Of a stretch of DNA of 64,000 bases, positions 24,612 through 36,300 are shown one piece after another. Position numbers and translations under genes: made by a program. How positions within the stretch are numbered: the first letter of the stretch is position 1; the number at the start of each line of letters is the position of its first letter. The DNA is from Straminergon stramineum (lineage: Eukaryota > Streptophyta > Bryopsida > Hypnales > Calliergonaceae). The stretch is from NCBI GenBank assembly GCA_963920665.1, contig OY987263.1:21037968-21101967 (forward strand), given 5' to 3'. The notes beneath the pieces are model-generated. The model was not told the origin of the DNA. It did no database searches and saw only the letters and a list, made by a program, of their open reading frames with translations.

Positions 24612-26340
24612 CTTAGGTTGAATTAGTGAGAGATTAGTGAGGTGTGATTTTATTTGGGTGGGCTTTCATTGTGCAATTAAACCAAGGAATGGATCTCTTA
24701 TTACATTATTCTATCCCTTGGTCTAATTGCACTTGTTACATTAATCGTCACATGGCACATTGGGATTGGAGTAGCGGAGGTTTGAAAATCATAATTCCCT
24801 CCTCCCTAACAATCTTTGGTGAAAAGTGCATATCTTCAAGATTTAATGGTCTTGCTTTAGTTCGGAAGGGAACTCCAACCACGTTACTTGAACCTCTCCG
24901 GAAGTCCTGTGGGACACACACTTCATACCATTGGTTATTAATTACGGAGTAGTAGTTTGTGTCATGGAATCAACTGCCATGAGGACTGAGGCGCTAATGT
25001 AGGAATTCCTACTTAGATCTATATGACTTACTATAGTTAGAAGTACCCGAAGAGTGGATAGAATTTCTTATTGGGCTCTAGGGTATTTTTATTCTTTGAT
25101 GTAGAGCTACAATAGTACGAGGTTACCCTTTGGAACATTTCCATCAAATAATGGGTTACTGTAGTCATTTCTAAAGAAACAGAGATATGACTAAGAAACA
25201 GACACTGAATCCTTTAGGGTTGTCCAAAATCAGCTGCGGTAGAGGTTTTCAAACATGCCCAAACCTGGAATCTCATCTGGATGCAGGTTTAGTAGGGATC
25301 TTCAGTAGTTGGGGAGACTTCGTTCAAACACAGGTTTGAAAGTGGGGAGGCAAGACTCTTTGAATGAAAATGGAAGGCTTCTGTTGGTGTAGTGGTAGAG
25401 CACTCACACCATCTCCTTGAGGATTACTTAGTGGTCGCATGATTGAGTGTTGTACTGTACAGTACATGCATTCTTGGAATTCAATAATCTGTTTTGTAGA
25501 TTAACTTCGCAGATGAATAAACTTACAGACTCATGAAGAGTATAGTTTACAAGATTTGTCATTGTACTGCATCAGTCTGCCTCAATTTTTGCTGCATTGC
25601 TTGAGCTTCAATCGTTCTAGAATGCTGATCCTGAGTCCAGCTGATCCTGAGTCCATAGAGAATGCACAGCAGTTAAAAAATTGACAGTTCTGAATTGTTT
25701 CCGGATATCTTGAAGCTTTAAAGAAATTTTTCTGGAAGGAAATTCTCTTTGATAGTCCACTGGTACAGTTCTGCTTCTGCGTCCAACTGCAGTATGCAAA
25801 TTTTGTTACCCAACTAATTCTACTTTTCTAGATCTAAAATACTAGAGAGGTGACCAGTTTTTCAAACAGTATCTCAAGAACTGTAGACAGTAGAGAGGCT
25901 ACAGATTTGCGTAACACTAATTGTATGTCGTTAGAATCAGTGCAATACAGTAAAAATTGAGCAACAGTATGTTCAGCTCTACAGTATCAGTATTTTAAAT
26001 ATATTACAAATAGTTATCTTTTGTACAGCAAATCAGTGTGACACGCACTAAAAGGATAATTAGTGAACCTGATGGAAATGTGGCAGCCCCATACCGGCGA
26101 CTCTAAACTGCCTGTTCTAATCGGATTAGGCACGCGGTGTTTTGGCCATGAAATAAGCTTAAAATTCAGCCAGCTGACTCTGTCGTCCTTGGAAGTTGGA
26201 ACCCAACCGTTCGCGGGTTCCTAGGCTGAAATAACGGTCCGTTTACCGGTTAATTTAGCGGTTCCGTCGAAGCGACGGCGGATTAGGAGAGGTTAAGTGA
26301 GCTTAGCAGAAAGAGATTAGAAAGGTGTTTTACTAATCCC
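24612..26340. other. Intergenic DNA between peroxidase and SPIRAL1-like gene
   Basis: Starts with the peroxidase 3' UTR. It contains a tRNA-like segment at 25381-25445, a perfect 14-bp palindrome (GTACTGTACAGTAC) near 25453, and a perfect 16-bp direct duplication (GCTGATCCTGAGTCCA twice) at 25624-25655. From about 26.06 kb the sequence becomes GC-richer and leads into a pyrimidine-rich promoter region near 26.34-26.42 kb. Confidence 0.45.
25381..25445 (+). repeat. tRNA-like sequence, possible SINE head
   Basis: TGGTGTAGTGG (25385-25395), followed by TAGAGC, matches an RNA polymerase III A box. A degraded B-box-like GGTCGCATGATTG follows about 37 bp later. It does not fold into a full tRNA by eye, so I take it as a decayed tRNA-derived element and not a tRNA gene. 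Weak call. Confidence 0.25.
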
Positions 26341-26530
26341 CCGCTCCTACAGCAGCAGTTCCTCCCGCGGGCGCTGGCCTCCTTTCCCGATCCCTTCTCT
26401 CCCCCCGCCCTGGTCGCTAACTAACTCTATTTCACCTCCTTCGCATGAATTTCTCCCTTGCCTCAACTCTGCCATCGTGAGCTGAAACTTGGAAGCAGCG
26501 CCTTCATGTGAAGCTTGACCGAATTTCGAT

Positions 26531-27412
26531 AACAGCAAGAGGTAAGCAATTGAAACTCGCGGGATGTTTTTAGCACTGCACTCAAATTGGATGCCATAGT
26601 TGGGGCTATAATTTGTATTCGAAAAATGCTGCTTGGACAATCATGAAATTAACTTTGACGTTGTCGGAATTATAGAAGTTTGCTGTTGTTTGTAGAAATT
26701 GTTGAACACTGCTGAGTCTGCATGTTTCGGGGTGAGGTTGATGTAATTCGTATCTTTTCGTGAGATTTGTGGATTGATTTGGCAGAGTTTTTTTGTTGCT
26801 TGATGCTTTATGTTGTTATACACGCGGCATGGTTGGTTGAAATTAATGTATGCTCCAGTTCTGTTTCTGGACAGCGGCTTTCTAAATTGCTTGTTTCTTT
26901 GACTTCACACTTGATCATTTCTTTGCTTTATTTTTATTATTGATGTCGAAAATGAGTGTGCATAATTTTCTTAGGAAGCATTAATGTCCCATGAATCGAG
27001 AAATGTCCATTAATCAAGAGCATTAATGTCCATGAATCAAGAGGTAAGGAATTGAAGCGCCTGCGATGTTTAGTTCTGGAGGAGTTGAATGGATTGGGAG
27101 ACTTGTGCTGTAGGCTGGAGTTGGCAGTTGTTGTGTAGTCATGAAATTTGTCGTTGTGAGAAAGACGCCAGTTTGTTATTTGTAGAGTTTGATCGAGAAA
27201 TTGTCCTCAATGTTGAATGTGTTTGTAGACTGGGGTGAGGTTGATGTCGTGAGGGAATTTGGATCGTTTCTTGATATCTGTGGATTGAATTAGAGTTTTT
27301 TCTTGCTTTGTACGTGCATACTAATGTTATTCTGGCGGCACAGTATGTTGAAATCAGTTTTCGCTCCTGATTTTCTCAGAGGCTTTCTAATTGCTCGCTT
27401 TCGTTGACTTCT
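26531..27412 (+). repeat. Tandem duplication inside the leader intron of the SPIRAL1-like gene
   Basis: The segments 26531-26915 and 27032-27412 are about 380 bp each and align along their length. Landmarks in both, in order: CAAGAGGTAAG, a CATGAAATT core, TTTGTAGA, GGGGTGAGGTTGATGT, TGTGGATTGA, TTGTTAT/ATGTTAT, GTTGAAAT and GGCTTTCTAA followed by TTGCT. Both copies carry a good splice donor, AAGAG|gtaag, at 26541/26542 and 27043/27044. The acceptor before the coding exon is at 27940-27941. Confidence 0.7.
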
Positions 27413-27968
27413 CGATTGAATATTTTCGTGCTTAGTAAAACTGAATATATACTTTCTCCGGTTTCAAATTCAGCAACAATTTGAACAATTTCTTAATCGT
27501 TTTCAATCTTTGAATATCAGTGCACTTATTACAGCTTAAGAACAAAGTCTTAGAGACAGAATTGATAAAACGCATTGGAGCCATTGGAGACTCAGACCGC
27601 TGCATAAGCTTGAAATTCGAACAACCGACAGGGTGTTCGGAAGCTCTGACGGTAATGTCTACTGCGGTGCGCTAGTGTCTGCTTCGTTCCTAGGATAGCT
27701 CCAGTCTTACAGCTGAAGAACAGATCTGGCCATATCTTTCTTTTTCTTGCATGATTATTAAGCCATGCGCTGCAATCTAGAGCCCACCTAGAGCCTTGCG
27801 TTCTATGCATAGAATGATATCTATACCGTCGCTTCTGTTTTTTACCCTATTACCTCGTAATATCATAAAATTTCCATCTGATTAGTCTTCACAAATAGGC
27901 TACTGATTGATTGTTCGGAGCTTTTAGCGCCATCTTTGCAGGCCGCAGCGAAAGACAGTCGTGCCGAA

Positions 27969-28985
27969 ATGTTCCGTCGAGGTCAGAGCTGCGGTGGTGG
28001 ATACAGCTCTCTTGGATACTTATTTGGAGGCGATGATCCTCCTCGTGCTGTCAGGCCAATCAACAGAGGCCAACAGCAACATTCTCAAGAACAAACTTTC
28101 GAAGAGCAGAACAATTTTGGTGGCTATGACAGCAAAGAATTACCCTATAGTTCATCAACTTCTGTAATTTCTCCGGAAAATGAGAGGCCAGCTGCTGGAA
28201 AAGTTTATCACGACGAGAGGTTCATGGACACTTCAGAAGGAAGAATGGGACGAACTAATAACAACTATCATCGCGCAGATGGCCAGAATTGCGGCAACTT
28301 CATTACGGTCAGTGTCTTGTTATTCTGTACTTTTATATGATTCTATACTGTTTCTCGATAAATTTATACCGAAACGGCCACGTAGTTAGAGTACTTTGGG
28401 TGTCTTTGCCCAACTATTTTATGTGTAATACTCCCTCTGTTTGGAAATAGTGTATCCATTCTCAGTGCAATCACCGCTGAAAATGGATACACTATTTCCA
28501 AACGGAGGGAGTATATACTACTGCAACAAAGATGGATGTGACAACCATTCCTAAGGTTCGATGTTCTCGTTGAAGATGATCGAACCTTTCTTTCCATAGA
28601 ATCCAATCCTGACTGATATCTCAGTCCATAAGCGTTCACTTAACTTCTAGAATTAAGTAGTATTTTCTATTCCCCAAGATTCATACTACAATATTTGATG
28701 CTCAGAAACAACAGCTTCTGAAAGAAAAGGTGAAGATGTTGAAGAAGCTTGTGAACCACTAGCATGAGTTACGTATTTGTACAGTGCTTACCGCTTCTAC
28801 CTTGTGAGCGCCTGTTAGCTCCAGAGAACTGTTGCAATTGCGCTTTCTCTTGCTTTTATGATGCTCTACAACATTATCATTGGCATTGACGAGTTTCTCT
28901 GTGGTTAATAAAACAGGACCGCCCGAGTACACGAGTAAGATCATCTCCCGGTGGCCAGTCGTCGTTGGGCTACCTATTTGGCTGA
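27969..28985 (+). CDS. SP1L: SPIRAL1-like microtubule-associated protein
   Basis: Two coding exons, 27969-28307 and 28917-28985 (TGA), give 135 residues. The joint is phase 0 (GNFIT|DRPST). The protein has the family hallmarks: N-terminal RRGQSCGGGYSSLGYLFGG (residues 3-21), a central NNYHRADGQNCGNFIT, and the C-terminal repeat GGQSSLGYLFG at the very end. SPIRAL1 proteins bind cortical microtubules and control directional cell expansion. The ATG at 27969 is chosen because it puts MFRRGQSCGGG where the family starts; the exon itself begins at 27942 after an AG acceptor. The transcript probably begins near 26.4 kb, with a leader exon ending at 26541 and a 1.4-kb leader intron, a common location for intron-mediated enhancement. 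The coding intron holds a Stowaway-type MITE. Confidence 0.88.
28431..28511. mobile_element. Stowaway-type MITE, 81 bp, in the SPIRAL1-like intron
   Basis: The element begins CTCCCTCTGTTTGG and ends with the complement, CCAAACGGAGGGAG. The arms of about 33-37 bp are inverted repeats with about two mismatches in the first 33 bp. TA is duplicated on both sides (28429-28430 and 28512-28513). CTCCCTC termini plus a TA target site are diagnostic for Stowaway (Tc1/mariner) MITEs. It lies wholly inside intron 28308-28916. Confidence 0.88.
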
Positions 28986-31205
28986 GACTGAAGCGTTGTG
29001 AATACATGAACTTGACCCTGGGAATCTCTTCTGTAGAACAGTTTTAGTATCTTGATTAGGGGCAAGGATTGTAACTAGGAGTAGACACTTGTGTTGTTGC
29101 ACAGATGCTACTGGTCCAGCTTCTAACAAGTATTATCTAATGAATTATTTGAATACGTTTGTCAATTCTGCATTTGTCTGCGTCGTTTCCGTTGCTCGGA
29201 CAATCAAGAGCGTACTGCGCATTGACTGCTTGGCCACCCAATTGTTGTCTCGCATTTCGGCTCAGAAGTTCACATCATATCCCCAGTCTGAATGCATCCT
29301 TCATCGGCTTTAACTCTCTGGTTGCCAGCAGAGGTTTTACTTCGTCACCTTCATCATACAAAGATGACCTGCTTCATTAGTGAGCGAGTGCCTGCAATCT
29401 CTACACGAACGGTCTTTGATATTTACCAGTGCCCCGAGAGTATTCTCGCACAATGTATTCGTGTTCTCACGCCAGGAATATGGTAGGGGTAATTAGTTCT
29501 TTGGAGAGTGCGGTCATCGACCAGACACACGTGAACGGTAGTGGGATACCTTGATGCGAAATAGATACAGTACAATTACAGCCCTTTCAGGGGTACTCTG
29601 TTTATTCTGAGGGGTAAGGAGATCCACATTTATTAGCTGATGTTCTCGGGCCATCTTCATGAGGCTTTTGGGGCTTAACACATTCACTGCACTCAGGTTT
29701 CCAGTTTGTTAGCCAGCATGAATGTCGGGGATGACAACCGAGACAAAGAAACGCACTTTCTTATTTCCAGAAGGCTCAGACATAGATTTACTTATCTCAG
29801 CGACAAACGCCTCGTATTCGGGAAAAAAGTGTCATCACAGCCTCAGAATAATTCTCAGTACCGATGCACCCAGTAGCGTATAGCAGAGCTTGAAAATGTC
29901 GCAACCCTTTCGAGGCTCTTAGATCAGAAATCACTAGATCCCGGAGGGGTTCACTTCTCTCTTGCCTGCACCTCAAAGCATCGAAAGCCATAGCCGTGGT
30001 GTTTCAAGCCCAGCCGCTCTGATGCTCTGCCTTAAAGGTGAGGCGAACAAAACACTAAAACCCAGAAACAAACTCATCTAGAGAAAGGAACTAGAGTAAG
30101 GAAACAACGAGAGGGATGTGTCAGCTGTCTGTTTTGGCCCACAGCAAAATGCTAGACCTCCGCTGAGTTAGACTTGCATATCGTATCATCAAAATCATCC
30201 ACTTCCTCTTGCAAACTCAGGTACGAAGGATACCCACAACCTGTACTAAACAATATTATCGGAGCGAAAAGCACAAGACATCGATAAGAAGAGAAAGCTG
30301 CAGCGGCAAGAAACAAATACTGCTGGTGAAACGGTCGCAAGAGGCCCTATTTGTTCTTCTGTATAGGAGTCATGTGCGGCGCAAACCCTAGGGTTTACTA
30401 GATGATTTTTAGTGGATGACGATATTCATTCGTCCAGTTCTTCATTGGCTTCACATGAAGCTCTCTGGCCCGTCGCTACGCCTATCCGTCACGTGAAACA
30501 GTTGCAACGGCGATGGGTCGGAAAATTGGAGAGGCTAACTTATGCAATCTGCGATTTATCGACACTGCATAAATTTTTCGCGAATTTTTTGGATCTCTTG
30601 CGGTGAAATTTGAGTCTAAGTTAAGTTCAGCTGACTTGGAATTGAGATGGCAATGGTTGGTATGCGGTGGGAAAATTATCCTCGGTAATCAGGTGCGCTG
30701 TGTTTGATTTTATGCGATGTTTACTGCTGCTTGCTGCTTCCATGTTTTGTGTACTGGATTCGTTGATTGAATCAGGGTTTGGGACTGAGAGGTGCGTTGC
30801 GATTGATTTTGGGAGTTGAGCATCTGAGTGGGAGATTGTTTTTTTGCTGATGATAGGCGGTGTCTCATTTCTGTTATTGTGAGCCTAAGAGGAAGCTTAA
30901 ATGCAGCTTCGTGCGTGCACCATGAATTTGAGTGCTACAAGCAAAGACATTGAAGTCCATGGTGTAGGGGCTCTGATTAGGGTTAGGGTTTTTTGTATCA
31001 GGTGGCAGGATTTTCGCATGCTTTGAGAAGCGGAGGCGTGGCGATTTTTAATCAGTTCAACAATTCCTTGTACGCATGCGCTTATCAGTCACTAAAGGAG
31101 GATTTTGTTTGGATTGATTATGCAGCAGGAAGGAGAATGCTCGCGTGTTGCAAGTGCTTGCGGGATTGATTTGTGCGCTTGCGGCTCGGAAGATAGTTGC
31201 ATGAA
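28986..31205. other. 3' flank of SPIRAL1-like gene and promoter region of the helicase gene
   Basis: Moderate GC with short frames on both strands, none longer than about 75 codons and none with a recognisable domain. The stretch 30.4-31.2 kb is probably the helicase promoter and 5' UTR, possibly with a leader intron. No RNA gene or repeat stands out. Confidence 0.4.
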
Positions 31206-33329
31206 ATGGAGGCGCGCAATTTGTTACCGATTAACCAGTACGAGGAGCAGATTGTGGAGGCTGTGGCCAATAATAGGGTGGTCGTGGTCATCGGGGAGAC
31301 AGGTTCTGGGAAAACCACGCAGCTGGCGCAGATCCTCCACCGAGCGGGGTACACGAAGAATGGCATGATGATAGGTGTAACGCAGCCTCGGCGAGTGGCT
31401 GCGGTGTCTGTTTCACGTCGAGTGGCTTGGGAGATGGGAGTGCAGCTTGGGGACGAAGTTGGCTACTCCATCAGATTCGAAGACCGAACGTCCAGAGCTA
31501 CGCGCATTAAGTACTTGACGGATGGTTGCTTGCTTCGAGAATGTTTGTTTGACTACGAATTCAAACAATACTCTGTCATTATTCTCGACGAGGCTCACGA
31601 GCGGAGCCTGAATACCGACATTCTTCTGGGTCTCCTGAAGCGTGTCGCTCAGAACCGAAACCCTGAATTAAAAGTGATCATTACGTCGGCCACTCTTGAC
31701 GGGCAGAAATTCTCCGAGTATTTTCACGGTTGCCCTGTTATCAACGTTCCTGGGAAGTTGTATCCTGTACAGCTCCTCTACAGCACAGAGGTTCCCTACA
31801 GTTATCTGGAGTCTGCTGTTGAGACAGCCATCGATGTCCATGTTAGAGAACCTGAAGGCGACATTTTGGTTTTTCTGACTGGGCAAGATGAAATTGAGAA
31901 GGCTCTGAAGATGCTGGAAGAGAAGGTGCTAATGTTGGAGGAGGGTTCCTGCCTTGACGTCATAGTACTTCCGCTTCACGCATCTTTGGCGCCAGAGGTT
32001 CAATCTCGTGTATTTCAAGCGGCCCCTCCGAATTGCCGGCGCATTATTGTGGCAACCAACGTTGCTGAGACCTCTCTTACTGTCGACGGCGTTGTCTATG
32101 TGATCGATCCTGGGTTTGTAAAGCAACGGAATTATAATCCAACGACTGGTATGGACTCTCTTTCTGTTGTACGCATCAGCAGGGTTCAGGCTACTCAAAG
32201 GGCAGGAAGGGCAGGACGGACACGTCCAGGCAAGTGTTACCGCCTTTACCCGCTTTCAGCGTATCAAGAGGAGTTTATTCCTGCCACGGTGCCTGAAATT
32301 CAACGTTCATCACTCACGGGGGCTGTTTTGCACCTGAAGTTTTTGGATTTGCCCAATTTGGATATCCTGCACTTTGACTTCATTGATCCACCGTTGCGAG
32401 AGGCGTTGGAAGATGCTCTACGCCAGCTTTTTGCGATTGATACAATTGGTCAAGATGGGAAAATCACTGCCCTAGGCAGGCGCATTGCCGAGTTGCCATT
32501 GGACCCTGCACTAGGGAGGACTTTATTGGCTGCTGAGGAACTGGGTTGTCTTCCCCAAGCCCTGACTGTGGCTGCCATGCTTTCCTCCGAATCAATCTTC
32601 ATGCCAGGACCAAGGAAAGGGGATGATAGGAAGAGGCTTAGAGAGGATCACCAGCTGCCGGATGGCAATAAATATGGGGATCATGTAAAGTATTTGCAGA
32701 TTTACGAGTTGTGGAAGAAAAACAATTTCGATATTAAATGGTGCAGAAGCAACGGTTTGCAGATCCGGTCCATGCTATTTGCGAAGGACGTGAGACGCCA
32801 GTTGGCTCTAATCACCACAAGGAAGAACTTTGAGGATGATGACCGGGTCACTAAGAAGATTAGTAGTGCACGTTCCTTGCGGAAGGCCTTGTGTCAGGGG
32901 TTTGCTTGTAGACTGGCACAGCGTATGCCAAAACACAATGGCTACCACACCGTTGGCAACAAATCACAGTTAGTTCAGCTCCATCCAGCAACCAGTCCAC
33001 TCCTGGTGGACGAGGATGGTCTGTACCCTGAGTGGGTGCTTTATCACGAGCTTATGGCTTCTACTCGCCCATATCTTCGTCATGTTTGTGTTGTTGAAAA
33101 TGACTGGGTTGTCCCTATCTTGGAAAAGCTTCAGAACATTGATGTTCGTAGTCTTAGTGGCCTGAGTGCTGACGAACCTCACAAAGATCAGGAGACTGGA
33201 TTAGTAGGGGAGAAGAAAACTGGTTTATCGAAGTCTCTTGATCAGGAGGCACGTCTTGTGGATGTAGATGCTGCACGTGCCCGTTTCCTTGCAAGAAAGC
33301 AGTCAAAAACTCTCAAGTCTTCCAGATAA
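31206..33329 (+). CDS. DEAH4: DEAH-box RNA helicase, DEAH4/RID1 type
   Basis: One uninterrupted frame of 707 residues from ATG 31206; upstream codons in frame lack an ATG. Motifs in order: Walker A GETGSGKTTQ (about 30-39), TQPRR (59-63), DEAH (128-131), SAT (161-163), then ATNVAETSLT and QRAGRAGRTRPGKCYRLYP in the second RecA domain. A helicase-associated/OB-fold region follows, with a SQLVQLHPATSPL segment and VLYHELMASTRPYLR. It ends in ARARFLARKQ, as in Arabidopsis DEAH4 (RID1, about 717 residues), which is needed for pre-mRNA splicing during meristem and gametophyte development. The short N-terminus distinguishes it from PRP2/16/22-type helicases. Its length equals the family length, with no frameshift. 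Confidence 0.92.
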   Translation: MEARNLLPINQYEEQIVEAVANNRVVVVIGETGSGKTTQLAQILHRAGYTKNGMMIGVTQPRRVAAVSVSRRVAWEMGVQLGDEVGYSIRFEDRTSRATRIKYLTDGCLLRECLFDYEFKQYSVIILDEAHERSLNTDILLGLLKRVAQNRNPELKVIITSATLDGQKFSEYFHGCPVINVPGKLYPVQLLYSTEVPYSYLESAVETAIDVHVREPEGDILVFLTGQDEIEKALKMLEEKVLMLEEGSCLDVIVLPLHASLAPEVQSRVFQAAPPNCRRIIVATNVAETSLTVDGVVYVIDPGFVKQRNYNPTTGMDSLSVVRISRVQATQRAGRAGRTRPGKCYRLYPLSAYQEEFIPATVPEIQRSSLTGAVLHLKFLDLPNLDILHFDFIDPPLREALEDALRQLFAIDTIGQDGKITALGRRIAELPLDPALGRTLLAAEELGCLPQALTVAAMLSSESIFMPGPRKGDDRKRLREDHQLPDGNKYGDHVKYLQIYELWKKNNFDIKWCRSNGLQIRSMLFAKDVRRQLALITTRKNFEDDDRVTKKISSARSLRKALCQGFACRLAQRMPKHNGYHTVGNKSQLVQLHPATSPLLVDEDGLYPEWVLYHELMASTRPYLRHVCVVENDWVVPILEKLQNIDVRSLSGLSADEPHKDQETGLVGEKKTGLSKSLDQEARLVDVDAARARFLARKQSKTLKSSR

Positions 33330-36300
33330 CGCATCTTCGTTTACACTCAAGGGGAAAGCAGCTCCAGAACCTCCGCCCCAAGCTATGAGCTCTTGACTCA
33401 AGTTTTAGGAACAGGTAAATGTGTTGTTAAGCTTTCTCTGTATCACCTGTGGTTGAAAAAAAGTTCTTCGTTATAAATTTCAAACATTGTTTATTACAAC
33501 ATTCACATTAAATATGATGCATTGCAGATAATACGGCATTCGTGTACCACAACAAGAAGCTCCTTGCATTGCACGAGGGTGACTAAGTTAGCCTCGTAAG
33601 TTTTACCTGCTTTTGTGAACGATATTTCTGATGCTCATAATAGCAAGCTTTTCTTCAAGCTTGCTCATAGATTCTTCTTACTAAAACTTGCTCTATGGGT
33701 GATTTCATAGAAGTACCATAACCTCAATGTACGGATGTATATATCGGATGCATTTAGAGTGTTACAAGATGTTGACGTTGAAACACGAGGCCGGGTTGAC
33801 CATGGAAGCCCGATTAGACGACCCCTTCACTGCTCACACCCAAGTGGATTTTATCACCAGTTGGTCAATATTATTCCCTGCTCCTCTTCTGTGGTGTTCT
33901 TTGCATTTTTGTTTAGCAAGCGTCCTGCATAATTGTCCACCTCAGCTCAACTAGAGATTTTCTTGTGCAGGTGAGATGTTAACTTTCAGATATCTATTCC
34001 AGAATAGCCATCTCTTCTTCCGTGTGGTATCTAAGATGGAATGTGAAGGACTCAGTTTTGGTGACCCTGCCCTAGACCGTCATGATGCAAGATTTTGCCA
34101 TTTTGTGGTATCGACGAAGCCCTGTACACTGTTGACTTTCTATGCACGTTTGTGCCGAGTGTGAATTAACGCGCTTGATAATCGTACAGATGGTTACAAA
34201 GAGAAGTTCTTCAATTTTGCATATGCCATTCTCAGTTCTCATGTCAATTGGGTGCAGCAGGTTGTTTGCAATTGTGATTTCAGTTTATGGAATCCTCCAC
34301 TGAAATCTTTACTTTCAGCGACATAAAAAATTGAGTCTATGCTTTGTTCAGTTTCACTCCATGCTCCATATGCGCCAAATGAGTAGACAAAATCCAAATG
34401 AGCAAGCATGAATGTTGTAGTATCCTTTGTGTACTACAATCCTAAGACAACTTGAAGCAAAAAGTAATTACATTTTGAAAGTACTAAATGAATTCCAAAG
34501 CTAACCACCCCCATTGACTCATTTGTTGAGGTGGGATTCATAATTAGTCCAAAAATTCCCTATGCTTTTTTCTTGAACCTTGATGACTTGAATATTTTAC
34601 TATATGTTGTACATCATCTAAGACTCACCCCCATTGGTATTGTAAGAAGTTGATATACATATGCTTCAAAAAAATTATATAGAGAGAATATGTGGATAAT
34701 ACTAATTTCAATGGAGTTTGAAGATTCTTAATAAATCAAAGACATGAGATTTCATTTATGGTCATAGATGATTTGCAATTTGAATTGTTGTTGCATCTAC
34801 ATTGAATAGATTTGAAGATATTTGTCCTTTGTTCTAAAACACAATTAATACACATCATTTTAATTTGTATTTAGAAACCAAAACAATTATTTTTTTTAAT
34901 CCAACATATTAGTTTGTAAGGGTTGTATATAATACATTTGTTTGGATTGTAGGTGATTTAATATGATATGACAACAACAAAGTGATACCAAATTTAGTCA
35001 TTCCATGTAGATTTGTCCTTGCAATCTATGGACTTTGCACATGATAACCTCAATTTGATTTGGGAGGCAACTAAAGTTAGCACTTTCATGCTAGATGAAA
35101 ACTAGAGAAGTCCAAAAAAACTAGTGTACATTCTCTAGCTTCGAGATTATTCTAGACTTCTACTTCCAATTATTCCAACCACAATGTAGGCATTGAAAGG
35201 TTTAGACTACCATTTCCAAAAGTTGAAAGGTATGCAATTACTATACATTCTACTACAACACCAACTTTATTGTACAAACTACTAAAGTGTTGGTGCATCT
35301 AAACTAATCCCCAAAACTTTCCATGTAAGGCTTAATCAAGATCCATACACGACCTTTCCTTAGTTGCTAAATTTGCACCAAATTGGAAAATTGAATAATC
35401 ATGTTGCATTTCTAGTTTGGTGAAGATTAGATTCTAATATTGAGCTTAAATTCTCTTCAAAACTCATTGTCTCTTTCCACCTTCACGCCTAGTTTCTATT
35501 TGTTGTACTTTCCTTATATGGCTTATCTTACTAACATATTCCTAGCTTATAGAAGAAAATTTATAAATTCATTTATGTTTTTGACATATTTTAGAAGTTC
35601 ACTATTAAGTAAGATAGTAGGCATCCAAAAGATGGGAATTTGAAGCAAATGAAAGATTGAACTTTGGTAATCGCATATGGCATATCAAGTGGGAAAACCA
35701 ATTGCAAGAAAAGAACATTGATGCTCTTCATGGCAAAAGAAAAACCGTAGGTTTGAACAAGGGAGTGTGTTGTAACAAGAGAGTAGCAAAAAGATACTCT
35801 CAAGTTTATGAAGATTCTTAGAATGCAAACCTCCTTTGCATTTTGAGAAAACTTAGAACTTCATTATTCATGATGACTTGAAGGAATAGCCTCAAATGTA
35901 GAAAAAAGTAGAAGTCCAAAAACTTTCTAGTATACAACTCCAATGCCCTTGTAGAGAGTCTATAATAGTGGTCTCTAAGTGTAGAAATCTTGATGATGTC
36001 AATTCCAATCTTTTACAATGCTCCTTAGAAGCAAGATGCTTTTTGACCAAGCATAAAGACCAACCTACATTGTCATTTTAATATTGCTTGCAACACATTT
36101 TGGGGTTGAAAATGGGGAGTTGCATTAGAACGTATATGGCAATTAGCAAATCAATTGCTACTCCAAATGCATGGAGAAAAGGCCCTAGGAAGAAGCAATG
36201 TAGGGGCTTTGCCTAGCATTGATCATAGATGCTCTTATGGCATCTCCACTATATAACTAGCAAAGATGCTAGAGCTAGTACATTGTTGAAGCCCCTAGAT

